From the NCBI GenBank assembly GCA_017446685.1, contig JAFSQI010000045.1, forward strand, positions 1 to 54,780: a DNA stretch of 54,780 nucleotides, in the 5' to 3' direction. The translations under genes and the position numbers were made by a program. This DNA is from Butyrivibrio sp. Its GTDB lineage: Bacteria > Bacillota > Clostridia > Lachnospirales > Lachnospiraceae. Positions 45,896-53,942 of this stretch are shown here, one piece after another. How positions within the stretch are numbered: position 1 is the stretch's first letter; each line of letters starts with the position of its first letter. The notes under the pieces were generated by a model that was not told where the DNA came from, made no database searches, and was given only the letters and a program-made list of their open reading frames with translations.

Positions 45896-45925
45896 TTGAA
45901 AGTGTGATTTTATTTTTGATAATAT
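45896..45925 (+). promoter_or_regulatory. Promoter of the surface protein gene
   Basis: TTGAAA (45896-45901), an 18-bp spacer and TAATAT (45920-45925) stand about 60 bp before the gene start. Confidence 0.45.
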
Positions 45926-45983
45926 AGTTAGGTACGTTAATGACAGTTTAACGTATATATTCGGGAGGAGTTGTTAGTCAGTG

Positions 45984-47825
45984 ATGTTTAATGGAATTAC
46001 CGGTAAAGTTGTGCATTTTTTGCTGTCAATGATGATTATTACTGCAATGGGGAGCAGTGCAATCGTTGCTGCAGCGGACGAAGGGGGTAATCCATTCGGG
46101 GAATTTGTTACTGATAGCCATGATGTGGCTGAACCAGACTGCACCGTATATGAAAAAGAAGGGGAAGATTCAGAAGGAAAACAGGGCTCATCAGAGGATT
46201 CAGCGACTGATTCATCTTGGGATGAAGATCAGGTTACGCTGTATGAGGAGTCTTTAGATGAGAGTGTTATGGATTCATCAGGATATGATGCATGTTTCTA
46301 TATTAAGAATAATGTAGAAAATGCAGAAATTCCTGATGAACCCCAGGCATACCCAAGTTCTGATTTTACTGAAGCTATCAGAGTTGATAACGCTCTTTCA
46401 GATAATACATTCGTCTATGACACAGAAATAACTGAAAACATCTATCAGGATGGTATTACAGCCATCAATCATGTCACAGAAAATCTTAATTCATTTCCGG
46501 GTATTGAAGATATTCAGGCGGTTTTACCGTCTTTTGACCCAAATACGCAATATGTATACTGGTACGTAATAAAAATTGCTACGACGCCAAAACCAAATGC
46601 GGATGTCAATATTCATGTAGATGGAATTGTGCTGAATAAAACTCAGAGCTCATCAAGCGAGAGCTCGTCGGAAGCAGGAAGTGAGAGTTCATCAAGTGAG
46701 AGCTCATCGGAAGCAGGAAGTGAGAGCTCTGACGATGGCGAGGAGGAACATGACCTTGAATTTGAAATATTTACGGAGAATTTCGAGCCGGAATTTGAAT
46801 ATGATGGAAATGAGCATCTTATCGGCGGATATATTATAAGAGTTATTGATTTGACTGAAGGAACTGCTACAGAATTTTGCTACAGTGCAACCGGCGAAAA
46901 AATAAATGTCATTAGTTTTTTTGCAAATTTTTTGAGAGGCAGTATTCGAAAAAACGGGACAACAATTACTTATCTTGGAAAAAATTATAATATAAGTGTA
47001 GACGGGGCTTATCTTTGGGTCAAGAATCCCGGAAGCTACGAAATTCCGCTTATGTTTAACGGCGCACCAATCTCTGCTTCTGAGATAACAATTAGAGATG
47101 AGGCTGGTAAAGTTATTCAGTCTAATGTTGCAGTAAGTGCTACAACTACTTTAAATGCGGTTCATAAAAGAAAAATTACTATTGAAGCCGGGTCGACTGT
47201 GCAAAATGATAACGGAACAACACTTACTAATAGTAATGTAAGCATTACTTCTGGTTCACTTGTCGAAGGGCATCAGCTTAAAACAACAATTTTGGGAAGT
47301 CAGACAGGTCCGGGGAGCAGCGTCAATGAAATTACATCCTGGGACATTGTAGATGAAAACGGAAATAGCTGTAAAGATATGTATGATGTTACCAAAGTTA
47401 ATGGTAAGCTTGTATTGGTTGAAACGAAGAGTGCTGATAATGGAAGTAGGACTGATATAGATACATCTTCTGTTATAGTCGGGAAAAATTCAGACAAGCT
47501 AAAAGATTTTTTGGATATAATATCATCTGTAGGCAAAATTTCCAATGATACTATTACAGCAGGAAATAATGGTGAAGCTGTAATCGGAGGTGTGAACACA
47601 GATGAAGGAGAAACATATCTGGCAGGGGCTTCTTACGGTACAGAGAAAATACAACAGGATTTTTATAATTATGAAGGTACTTTTGAAAATGGAGATATTC
47701 CTATGGTTTTAGGTGCGAGAAGATCAGCCACAGTGGATTCGTCTGTTCCTGCCGGAGTCAGAGTGACGATTGTAATTTTGTGTGCTATGTTGGCAAGTCT
47801 TATATACAAGAAAAAAGTTCATTGA
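45984..47825 (+). CDS. Ser-rich anchored surface protein
   Basis: A 613-residue secreted protein. The signal peptide is at residues 1-32 (VVHFLLSMMIITAMGSSAIVA). An acidic region is followed by a repeated SSSSESSSEAGSE stretch (residues about 220-250), which looks like a flexible stalk, then beta-rich modules. The C-terminus has a VLGARR motif, a hydrophobic helix (GVRVTIVILCAMLASLIY) and KKKVH, without LPXTG. It is probably a membrane-anchored adhesin. GTG at 45981 is an alternative start; GGGAGGAG precedes both. Confidence 0.72.
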   Translation: MFNGITGKVVHFLLSMMIITAMGSSAIVAAADEGGNPFGEFVTDSHDVAEPDCTVYEKEGEDSEGKQGSSEDSATDSSWDEDQVTLYEESLDESVMDSSGYDACFYIKNNVENAEIPDEPQAYPSSDFTEAIRVDNALSDNTFVYDTEITENIYQDGITAINHVTENLNSFPGIEDIQAVLPSFDPNTQYVYWYVIKIATTPKPNADVNIHVDGIVLNKTQSSSSESSSEAGSESSSSESSSEAGSESSDDGEEEHDLEFEIFTENFEPEFEYDGNEHLIGGYIIRVIDLTEGTATEFCYSATGEKINVISFFANFLRGSIRKNGTTITYLGKNYNISVDGAYLWVKNPGSYEIPLMFNGAPISASEITIRDEAGKVIQSNVAVSATTTLNAVHKRKITIEAGSTVQNDNGTTLTNSNVSITSGSLVEGHQLKTTILGSQTGPGSSVNEITSWDIVDENGNSCKDMYDVTKVNGKLVLVETKSADNGSRTDIDTSSVIVGKNSDKLKDFLDIISSVGKISNDTITAGNNGEAVIGGVNTDEGETYLAGASYGTEKIQQDFYNYEGTFENGDIPMVLGARRSATVDSSVPAGVRVTIVILCAMLASLIYKKKVH

Positions 47826-47846
47826 AATATTAATTTTCTTAAAATG

Positions 47847-47889
47847 ATGTCGATAAGATTAATGTATGTAATCTTATCGACATTTTTTT
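47847..47889 (+). terminator. Terminator after the surface protein
   Basis: A perfect 15-bp stem ATGTCGATAAGATTA/TAATCTTATCGACAT with a 7-nt loop, followed by T7. Confidence 0.9.
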
Positions 47890-47917
47890 GTGAAGATTAT
47901 TAATTCTAAGGGGTGAT

Positions 47918-48886
47918 ATGATGCGTTCTTGTGTAAAAAAAGTTGTTGGAACAGTTCTTGGTATAGCCATTTTTTCTTACATGGTTCTTTTCCCAATTGA
48001 TATTAAAACAGCACAAGCAACCTATACGCAGGGCGGTGGAGTAAAGCTTTCCGAGGATGCAAGAAATACGCTGCTAAAGGGAACTACTAAATATAACGGT
48101 AAAGATTATTCCGGAGCACCGTACTATTATAATCCGTTATATTATTATCTGAATTATGCGGATTTAAGAGAGGCTTACGGGGCTGATCCTGCCAAATTGA
48201 TTGAGCATTTTGTTAATTATGGTATTGCAGAAAAAAGGACTGCATCTAAACAGATTGTTAAGAGCGCGGAGACAGTAAGTGGCAGCTTTGAATATATTGT
48301 TCCATCCGGACAAAAAACAAAAACAAAAGAAGATGGAATGGTAGTTATATCCGGAAATGTACACAGTAATGGTGGAATGACAAGAGATCAGGAAGTTCAG
48401 GCAAGAGATATTGCCTATCAGATTGCAAATTATGTTGCGCTTCAGGCAAATCCTGATGGAAAATATGATGATGGTGACCAGATTAAGATGATTGCATATG
48501 CTACGGGAGTAGTAAGGGCATATTGTGATCTTGGGACTTACACTACAGAAGGTAAAATTTACAGAACAGCCTACGGCGTTTTTGTTGGAAGAGAATATTC
48601 CTGTGCAGGTGCGACAAGGGCACTTGGACTGGTGCTTGATTATCTTGATGCATATTATACCGATGATCCGCCGCTTAAATGGGTGCATGTCAATGCCAAT
48701 ACCTGGAATGATCAGTGGTGCCAGATAGTATGCGATAAACATGAAGCCTATGCTGATCCGGTTTCTGCCTGGGCAGGATATGGTAAACATCCCAATGAAG
48801 GCGGCAGTAAGAAAGATGTTCAGACATATGTAAATATGGCTTCAGAAAGCGACATCATTTCAGTTAAACCTCAGAATGTGGATTAA
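47918..48886 (+). CDS. Secreted transglutaminase-fold protein
   Basis: A 322-residue secreted protein. A signal peptide spans residues about 1-35. A short repeat-like module (NPLYYYLNYADLREAYGADP) resembles the YPDL-type modules of gut surface proteins, then a transglutaminase/protease-like domain with Cys229 (YSCAGATRALGL) and His257 (WVHVNANTWNDQW) and a following Asp-Pro. The substrate is unknown. ATGATG leaves start at 47918 or 47921. Another such gene follows, overlapping its RBS region. Confidence 0.72.
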   Translation: MMRSCVKKVVGTVLGIAIFSYMVLFPIDIKTAQATYTQGGGVKLSEDARNTLLKGTTKYNGKDYSGAPYYYNPLYYYLNYADLREAYGADPAKLIEHFVNYGIAEKRTASKQIVKSAETVSGSFEYIVPSGQKTKTKEDGMVVISGNVHSNGGMTRDQEVQARDIAYQIANYVALQANPDGKYDDGDQIKMIAYATGVVRAYCDLGTYTTEGKIYRTAYGVFVGREYSCAGATRALGLVLDYLDAYYTDDPPLKWVHVNANTWNDQWCQIVCDKHEAYADPVSAWAGYGKHPNEGGSKKDVQTYVNMASESDIISVKPQNVD

Positions 48887-48893
48887 GGGTGAT

Positions 48894-49844
48894 ATGTTAA
48901 AAAAACTGTTTTCAATAATTACGGTATTTTTTGTATTAAGTGTTTTTACAATTTCATCTAAAGCTGGAATCAGTAAGATTGATGCATATACCTTCAAGAG
49001 TAATTACGGTATAACCTCTGTTCATATAGGAAGTGAAGTTTCTGAGATATCTGTAAATGCGTTTAGAAATCTTAATAACCTGAGGTCAATTTCCGTAAGT
49101 GAAAATAATCCGTATTTTGCATCATACAGCAATTGTCTTTATGACAAAAACTTAACTGAACTTATATGTTTTCCTGCGGCTTTATCGGGAGCGCTTATTC
49201 CCGATTCTGTAGTCAGTATCCGGGAAAATGCCCTGCATGGTGTTGCGGATGGAATAAAAGAGCAGGTTAGAGATGTAGTGCAGGTGCAGGCATCCGGTAA
49301 TTTAAAAGAGTCAGAGGTTCCCGGAGCTCATTTTATCCATACAGAAAACGGAATCAAATGGAAAAATGAAGACGGAACAGTAGTATCACCTTATTCCAAT
49401 ATTATGAATCTTGCAGGAGCAGTAGTTGATGCAAGTTCAACCGGTGAGATGACACAGCCAAGACAGCTTGAGGCGGCATTTAGTTTTGTGGCATCTTCGA
49501 TAAGTTATGAACGAAGTCTTGAGATTCCTTCAGGCGATTGGGTAAAAGATTATGCACAAAAGACACTTAGCACCAGGAAAGGTAATTGTTACGGCTATGC
49601 GGCTTCATTTGCCTATGTGGCAAGGGGGCTTGGCTATGAATCAAGAGTGTGCACGGGTACTGTAAAATCAGCTCTTGGTGGACGAACAACTCATGCCTGG
49701 ACTGAGGTAAAAATCGGAAAGTATTGGTATATCTTTGACACGGAAATGCAGAATGCCAAAGGAAGCGGTTATTATAAACAGACTGATGACAGCTATCCGG
49801 CAGGACCTATAGAGAGAACGTCAATATACACTGTAAACTTTTAA
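48894..49844 (+). CDS. Secreted transglutaminase protein with LRR-like N-terminus
   Basis: A 316-residue secreted protein. After a signal peptide (LFSIITVFFVLSVFTISSKAG) a BspA-like leucine-rich segment follows (ITSVHIGSEVSEISVNAFRN and the IPDSVVSIRENALHG pattern). The transglutaminase core has Cys232 (KGNCYGYAASFAYVARGL) and His267 (TTHAWTEVKIG), with YIFDTE. Starts 7 bases beyond the upstream stop, at an ATG after AAGGGTG. It forms a pair with the gene before. Confidence 0.78.
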   Translation: MLKKLFSIITVFFVLSVFTISSKAGISKIDAYTFKSNYGITSVHIGSEVSEISVNAFRNLNNLRSISVSENNPYFASYSNCLYDKNLTELICFPAALSGALIPDSVVSIRENALHGVADGIKEQVRDVVQVQASGNLKESEVPGAHFIHTENGIKWKNEDGTVVSPYSNIMNLAGAVVDASSTGEMTQPRQLEAAFSFVASSISYERSLEIPSGDWVKDYAQKTLSTRKGNCYGYAASFAYVARGLGYESRVCTGTVKSALGGRTTHAWTEVKIGKYWYIFDTEMQNAKGSGYYKQTDDSYPAGPIERTSIYTVNF

Positions 49845-49865
49845 AGAAGAGGGGTGCAAATTTTT

Positions 49866-50255
49866 ATGAAAAGACTTGTTGGGTTCACATTGTTTTTTTC
49901 CACAGCATTTTTTTTATTATTCGTTCTTAATCTGTATATGTATGCCAATGTACCTGAATACCATAAGGCATTTGAGAGTGCTGTATCCGATGACAGTGAT
50001 ATACCTGTGGTGGTTGTAGAGAAAAAGGATGATGGCAATAAGATAATGACTGTTGAAGAACAAAAATTTTCCGATAACGTTATTAGCCTTAAGGAAAACG
50101 AGGATGTTCCGCTTTCAGCATCCGGTTCGGAAGCAGATGAGTCTAAACCTTTGGAAAAGCAGATTGTAGAGAAAAAGTATTATGAAGATTGCGGCAATGG
50201 AGAAGGGTACTGGATAATAACTTATTCTGACGGCAGCACCTCTGTTGAACAGTGA
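49866..50255 (+). CDS. Small single-pass membrane protein
   Basis: A 129-residue protein. The N-terminal helix (FTLFFSTAFFLLFVLNLYMY) is followed by an acidic extracellular region ending in a small C-terminal strand motif (GYWIITYSDGSTS). I start at 49866; GTG at 49854 is possible. It lies 21 bp after the transglutaminase gene, so may share its operon. Confidence 0.6.
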   Translation: MKRLVGFTLFFSTAFFLLFVLNLYMYANVPEYHKAFESAVSDDSDIPVVVVEKKDDGNKIMTVEEQKFSDNVISLKENEDVPLSASGSEADESKPLEKQIVEKKYYEDCGNGEGYWIITYSDGSTSVEQ

Positions 50256-50265
50256 TAAACTTATG

Positions 50266-50333
50266 AAAAAAAGCTGTGACATGCAGCACAACTGCCAAAA
50301 AAGTTGCTTGTGCCTTGTGTCACAGCTTATATT
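50266..50333. terminator. Bidirectional terminator
   Basis: AAGCTGTGAC (50271-50280) and GTCACAGCTT (50319-50328) with inner GCACA/TGTGC lie between convergent genes. A-run on the left and T-run on the right support both directions. Confidence 0.85.
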
Positions 50334-50336
50334 TTC

Positions 50337-51233
50337 TTAGTCGATTGAAATCAGTTCGTATTCTTTTACACCATAGCCCATTTCAGCAGCTGCATCAATA
50401 GTATGCTCTCCATTTCTGGTCTGTACTCTTTCGAGGAAATGGTCTTTGCCCGGGTCATTTGATTTATATACAAGATCTATACATGCTCTGTCTATTGCAA
50501 CAGGGTCAGTAGAAATTAAAATGCCTACATCAGCCATACATGGATCTTCTGCAATGGCACAGCAGTCGCAGTCTACAGATAGATTTTTCATGACATTTAT
50601 GAAGACCATGTTTCCGTGGAAATGATCAACAACAGCAGATGCTGCTTCTGCCATGGATTCAAGAAAATGGTCCTGCGCAGGAAGATCGTTCCATACAACA
50701 TCCTGTTCCTCTGCTTTAGTATATTTTCCGGCGGAGTGGATGTTAACTTTTCCGGCAGTTGAGGCACAACCAATTGATAATTGTTTTAAGGCTCCACCGT
50801 ATCCTCCCATGGGATGCCCCTTGAAGTGAGAAAGAACAAGCATGGAATCATAATTTAAAAGATTTTTTCCAACGATATCGTTCTTTAAATGATTTGGGTG
50901 AGAGATTGGAAGGGTTACATCCGGACCTTCTGCATCCATTAGATCGACAACAAAATAATCGTTCCAACCATGTTTTTTTATCAGTTTAACATGCTTATCT
51001 GTATAATTTCGCTCGCCTTCATATGCGGTGTTACATTCAACGACAGTGCCGTTTACATATTCAACCATTGGTTTCCAGAACTCAGGTTTTAGAAAGTTTT
51101 GATTGCCGTCTTCTCCGGAGTGAACTTTGACAGCGACCTTTCCTTCCAGCATTTTGCCTAAGGTTTCGTACATTTTTACTACCTGCTCTGGTGTAATGGT
51201 TTTAGTAAAATAAACTTTTGAAACAGATCCCAT
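50337..51233 (-). CDS. DUF362 protein
   Basis: A 298-residue protein on the minus strand. It matches the DUF362 pattern: VAVKVHSGEDGNQNFLKPEF, SMLVLSHFKGHPMGGYGGALKQLSIGCAS and STDPVAIDRACIDLVY. Ser/Cys- and Gly-rich loops suggest metal or Fe-S binding; relatives are often called 4Fe-4S proteins but no ferredoxin motif is seen here. GGAGG precedes its ATG on the reverse strand. Function unknown. Confidence 0.82.
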   Translation of the reverse strand: MGSVSKVYFTKTITPEQVVKMYETLGKMLEGKVAVKVHSGEDGNQNFLKPEFWKPMVEYVNGTVVECNTAYEGERNYTDKHVKLIKKHGWNDYFVVDLMDAEGPDVTLPISHPNHLKNDIVGKNLLNYDSMLVLSHFKGHPMGGYGGALKQLSIGCASTAGKVNIHSAGKYTKAEEQDVVWNDLPAQDHFLESMAEAASAVVDHFHGNMVFINVMKNLSVDCDCCAIAEDPCMADVGILISTDPVAIDRACIDLVYKSNDPGKDHFLERVQTRNGEHTIDAAAEMGYGVKEYELISID

Positions 51234-51357
51234 AATTACCTCCTGGATGTTTTGCGGTTGAAAATAATACTGATTACTAATACAGTATAAAAAATTTTTA
51301 CTATATTATTGTACCAAAAAATCATTTTTTAGAATATTTTTTTATGGAAGAGGGAAT

Positions 51358-52020
51358 ATGCACGAGGCAACACATATTTCATATGGAGATGGAATTGTGA
51401 ATATTGTTCTGGATTCTTCCAGTCAGACAGAAGTTTCTGCACCGGGATTTAGATTTGCAGATTACAACAAGCTTATTACCTCAAGCTTTACAAAGAAGGA
51501 GCTGGAAAGAATTGATGATGGTGAGATAGCAGAGATCACCTTTTATTTTGTTGTCTCTGATGATATTGATGATGCTGAGATTATGAGACAGTATGAGGTA
51601 GCTGTAGAAGAAAATGAAAACGATTATGGAAATCTTTCCGAAGGTTTTTATCTGGACATCAGGGCGGTCAAAAAGATTTCCAATGACGAACAGGAAGTGA
51701 TAAATACACTTTCCGATGAAGTTGATATACAGATGGATATCCCTCTTTATTTGGTTAAAGAAAACAGAAATTATTATTTTCTTGCAGATAAAAAGGGAAA
51801 GTATGAGTTATGGGAGAATGAAACGCCAGATGCGGAAGTTCTTACTGTCAGCACCAGAACTCTGGCGTCAGGTCTTTTTCTATATCAGGAAGAAGATGAA
51901 CGAACTCTTCCTGGGAAAGGGAAAGTTTTTAGGATATCTGAAAATGTTTTTTTGGGAAGTGCAGTTGTTGTTCTGGTGATTTTGTGGTTTGTGGTAGATT
52001 ATTTTCACAAAAGAGGATAA
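51358..52020 (+). CDS. C-terminally anchored unknown protein
   Basis: A 220-residue protein without signal peptide, with one C-terminal helix (VFLGSAVVVLVILWFVVDYF) and basic end. Its acidic body (FADYNKLITSSFTKKELERIDDGEIAEITFYFVV) resembles a secreted domain missing its signal. The start follows AGAGGGAAT. An upstream in-frame extension is not evident. Confidence 0.55.
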   Translation: MHEATHISYGDGIVNIVLDSSSQTEVSAPGFRFADYNKLITSSFTKKELERIDDGEIAEITFYFVVSDDIDDAEIMRQYEVAVEENENDYGNLSEGFYLDIRAVKKISNDEQEVINTLSDEVDIQMDIPLYLVKENRNYYFLADKKGKYELWENETPDAEVLTVSTRTLASGLFLYQEEDERTLPGKGKVFRISENVFLGSAVVVLVILWFVVDYFHKRG

Positions 52021-52142
52021 ATAATAAAAATTATTGACATTTTTAGAACAGAATATCATTAGATTTTTCAAAATAATACTGTTATAATAAATAAGTTAAA
52101 ATTAGCTATTTGTTATTAAAATAATTTGGAGGTCAGTGTTTT

Positions 52143-53228
52143 ATGCGAAAAAGTGCAGGAAGCCTGCTGGGGGTGGCGCTTCTGATGCTTTTTGTAATTA
52201 CTGGATGTTCGGGAAGCGTTAAAGAGCAGGAAACAACTGAAAATATTGTGGCAGAGGAAACAAGCATTGATTCTTATGCTACTAAGAAAATAGGTATTTG
52301 TATATATCAATCAAGTGACAATTTTATGACACTTTTTTCACAAAGTCTTGTTGAATATCTTAAAAGTCAAGGTTTTTCTGAAGATAATATCTTTGTTTAT
52401 GGAAGTTCCAATAATCAGTCAATTCAACTCACTCAGGTAAAAGAACTTGTTGAGCAGAATGTGGATGCACTAATAATCAATCCTGTCAATTCATCTATTG
52501 TCAGTGAAATGACGGATATTGGGGTGGAAAATGGCATTCCACTGGTTTATATAAATCGTGAACCGGGAGCTGAAGAAGAGTCTAGATGGGAAGAATATGA
52601 TTTTGATGTGTGCTATGTGGGCTGTGATGCCAGACAGTCCGGAATATATCAGGGAGAACTGCTGATTGATATTGGTAAGGATAAGCTTGATAGAAACGGT
52701 GATGGTGTAATTCAGTATTATATGATTGAAGGGGCTCCGGAAAACATCGATGCTGGATACAGAACAAAGTATTCAATTTCAACTGTCGATAATGCCGGTA
52801 TTAAGATGGATTGCATTCTTGATAAGGTTGCTAACTGGGACAAGGTTACTGCTAAACTTGTTATACAGAATGGCTTAAAAAAGAATCCTGCTCCTGAGGT
52901 TATTATTTGCAATAATGATGCAATGGCGCTTGGAGCTTTAGAAGCAGTTGAAGAAGCCGGGCTTGTTGCAGGAAAAGATGTTTATGTTGTGGGGGTTGAT
53001 GCACTTCCTGAGGCAATTGAAAAGGTTATTGACGGATCTTTGGCAGGAACTGTATTTAATGACTTTATCACTCAGTCAAGAAGCGCTGCTGATGCTGCAA
53101 TAAGATATATTGGCGGTGATTCCAATGAGCATTATATAGGTTGTGATTATATTAAAGTAACAGCTGATAATGCAGATACAGTCAAAGGTTGGATTGAAAA
53201 TCTTCAAACTGATATTCAGCCAAATTGA
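52143..53228 (+). CDS. Sugar-binding lipoprotein (ABC/chemotaxis type)
   Basis: A 361-residue solute-binding protein of the galactose/ribose family. A lipobox ITGC gives Cys22. The fold shows KIGICIYQSSDNFMTLF, DALIINPVNSSIVSEM, NGIPLVYINREP and AIEKVIDGSLAGTVF, close to MglB. No transport genes follow; a tRNA gene comes next, so it may act as an orphan receptor. GGAGGTC precedes the ATG. Confidence 0.88.
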   Translation: MRKSAGSLLGVALLMLFVITGCSGSVKEQETTENIVAEETSIDSYATKKIGICIYQSSDNFMTLFSQSLVEYLKSQGFSEDNIFVYGSSNNQSIQLTQVKELVEQNVDALIINPVNSSIVSEMTDIGVENGIPLVYINREPGAEEESRWEEYDFDVCYVGCDARQSGIYQGELLIDIGKDKLDRNGDGVIQYYMIEGAPENIDAGYRTKYSISTVDNAGIKMDCILDKVANWDKVTAKLVIQNGLKKNPAPEVIICNNDAMALGALEAVEEAGLVAGKDVYVVGVDALPEAIEKVIDGSLAGTVFNDFITQSRSAADAAIRYIGGDSNEHYIGCDYIKVTADNADTVKGWIENLQTDIQPN

Positions 53229-53245
53229 AAAAATAAAATTTATGC

Positions 53246-53274
53246 TTGATTTTATTTTGACGGCGTTATATAAT
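53246..53274 (+). promoter_or_regulatory. Promoter of tRNA-Pro
   Basis: TTGATT (53246-53251), a 17-bp spacer and TATAAT (53269-53274), 12 bp before the tRNA. Confidence 0.65.
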
Positions 53275-53286
53275 AACAAACGTCGT

Positions 53287-53359
53287 CGGGGTGTGGCTCA
53301 GTTGGTAGAGCACTATCTTAGGGAGGTAGGGGCCGCGTGTTCGAATCACGTCACTCCGA
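53287..53359 (+). tRNA. tRNA-Pro (anticodon AGG)
   Basis: A 73-nt tRNA. The acceptor CGGGGTG pairs with CACTCCG. D-arm GGCTCAGTTGGTAGAGC, anticodon stem CTATC/GGTAG and loop TTAGGGA give anticodon AGG with G37, reading Pro codons. The T-arm is GCGTG-TTCGAAT-CACGT. Discriminator A73; CCA is not encoded. The 3' half recurs at the end of the window. Confidence 0.92.
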
Positions 53360-53361
53360 TT
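53336..53361. repeat. att-like direct repeat, tRNA copy
   Basis: 26 bp beginning CGTGTTCGAATCACG, running from the T-arm to two bases past the tRNA, recur exactly at 54755-54780. This is the usual target for site-specific integration. Confidence 0.75.
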
Positions 53362-53366
53362 GTCAG

Positions 53367-53396
53367 AAAGCCGCTTATTTAGCGGCTTTTTTATTT
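53367..53396 (+). terminator. Terminator after tRNA-Pro
   Basis: AAAGCCGCT/AGCGGCTTT around TATTT, followed by T residues. Confidence 0.9.
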
Positions 53397-53515
53397 TCAC
53401 TTTTCAAAAAAGTGAGTGACCTAACAGGACACCTTATCCAAATATTCTGGTCTGTAACTCTTTGCTGAGAGTAATAATATCACAATTATTTAACATTTTT
53501 TGTGAAATAGTTGCA

Positions 53516-53543
53516 TTGATTTTTGATTTGTAGTCGATATAAT
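53516..53543 (+). promoter_or_regulatory. Promoter of the structured RNA candidate
   Basis: TTGATT (53516-53521), a 16-bp spacer and TATAAT (53538-53543). Confidence 0.6.
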
Positions 53544-53549
53544 GAAAGT

Positions 53550-53806
53550 AGAAACAGAAATGTTTCCGATGTAAGAGCATCGTAAAAAGTTGTGCTGCGG
53601 ATGGAGCAGGGTAATTATTCCATCTCATAAGATACCATTTGCAGGTATCGAGCCCGGCAACAGGGATAAATGTTGTAGTCCAGGCAGGGGACTTAATTAT
53701 TTCTGCACCTTTAAGGCATCTTAACTGGGCGCCGAGGCTGACAACCAGCAGAAAACTCTTAACAAAAATAGTCTGAGGAGTGTGTTTAACCGCACACTCC
53801 TCTTTA
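53550..53806 (+). ncRNA. Candidate structured non-coding RNA, about 257 nt
   Basis: Between a good promoter and a strong terminator lies a region that folds into several hairpins and has no credible protein. Visible stems: GAAACA/TGTTTC with a GAAA tetraloop (53551-53566), CGATGT/GCATCG (53567-53582), GATGGA/TCCATC (53600-53624), GATACC/GGTATC (53631-53649), and an outer AGCCCGGC pairing with GCCGAGGCT (near 53652 and 53731) that encloses CAACA/TGTTG and GTCC/GGAC. The terminator is GAGGAGTGTG/CACACTCCTC (53775-53802). It does not match 6S, tmRNA, SRP or RNase P signatures I know. A minus-strand open frame over it has no ribosome site or domain. Confidence 0.55.
53775..53805 (+). terminator. 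Terminator of the structured RNA
   Basis: Perfect 10-bp stem GAGGAGTGTG/CACACTCCTC, 8-nt loop, short T run (TTT). It could be read-through into the toxin genes. Confidence 0.75.
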
Positions 53807-53822
53807 TGTATACGGAGAATCA

Positions 53823-53942
53823 ATGCTAACTAAGGCTGAAAAGAAAAACATATATGTTGTTTATAACGCTAATAAATACCTTGCTAATAATTCCAAATAC
53901 TCATACAATAATAGAGTTATTTTGGGAGGTATTATTGTATGA
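53823..53942 (+). CDS. 39-residue ORF coupled to the MazF-like toxin
   Basis: A short gene with ACGGAGA 4-5 bp before the ATG. It begins MLTKAEKKNIYVVYNANKY and ends VILGGIIV. Its stop overlaps the toxin ATG (ATGA), and the toxin ribosome site GGGAGGT lies within it. The position is where an antitoxin gene would be, but there is no MazE-like DNA-binding motif. It may be a tiny antitoxin or a leader peptide that regulates toxin translation. Confidence 0.6.
   Translation: MLTKAEKKNIYVVYNANKYLANNSKYSYNNRVILGGIIV

Noticed and set aside
53434-53823. 129-codon minus-strand frame opposite the structured RNA
   Set aside because: No ribosome site and no domain; the stems and the plus-strand promoter explain the region better.
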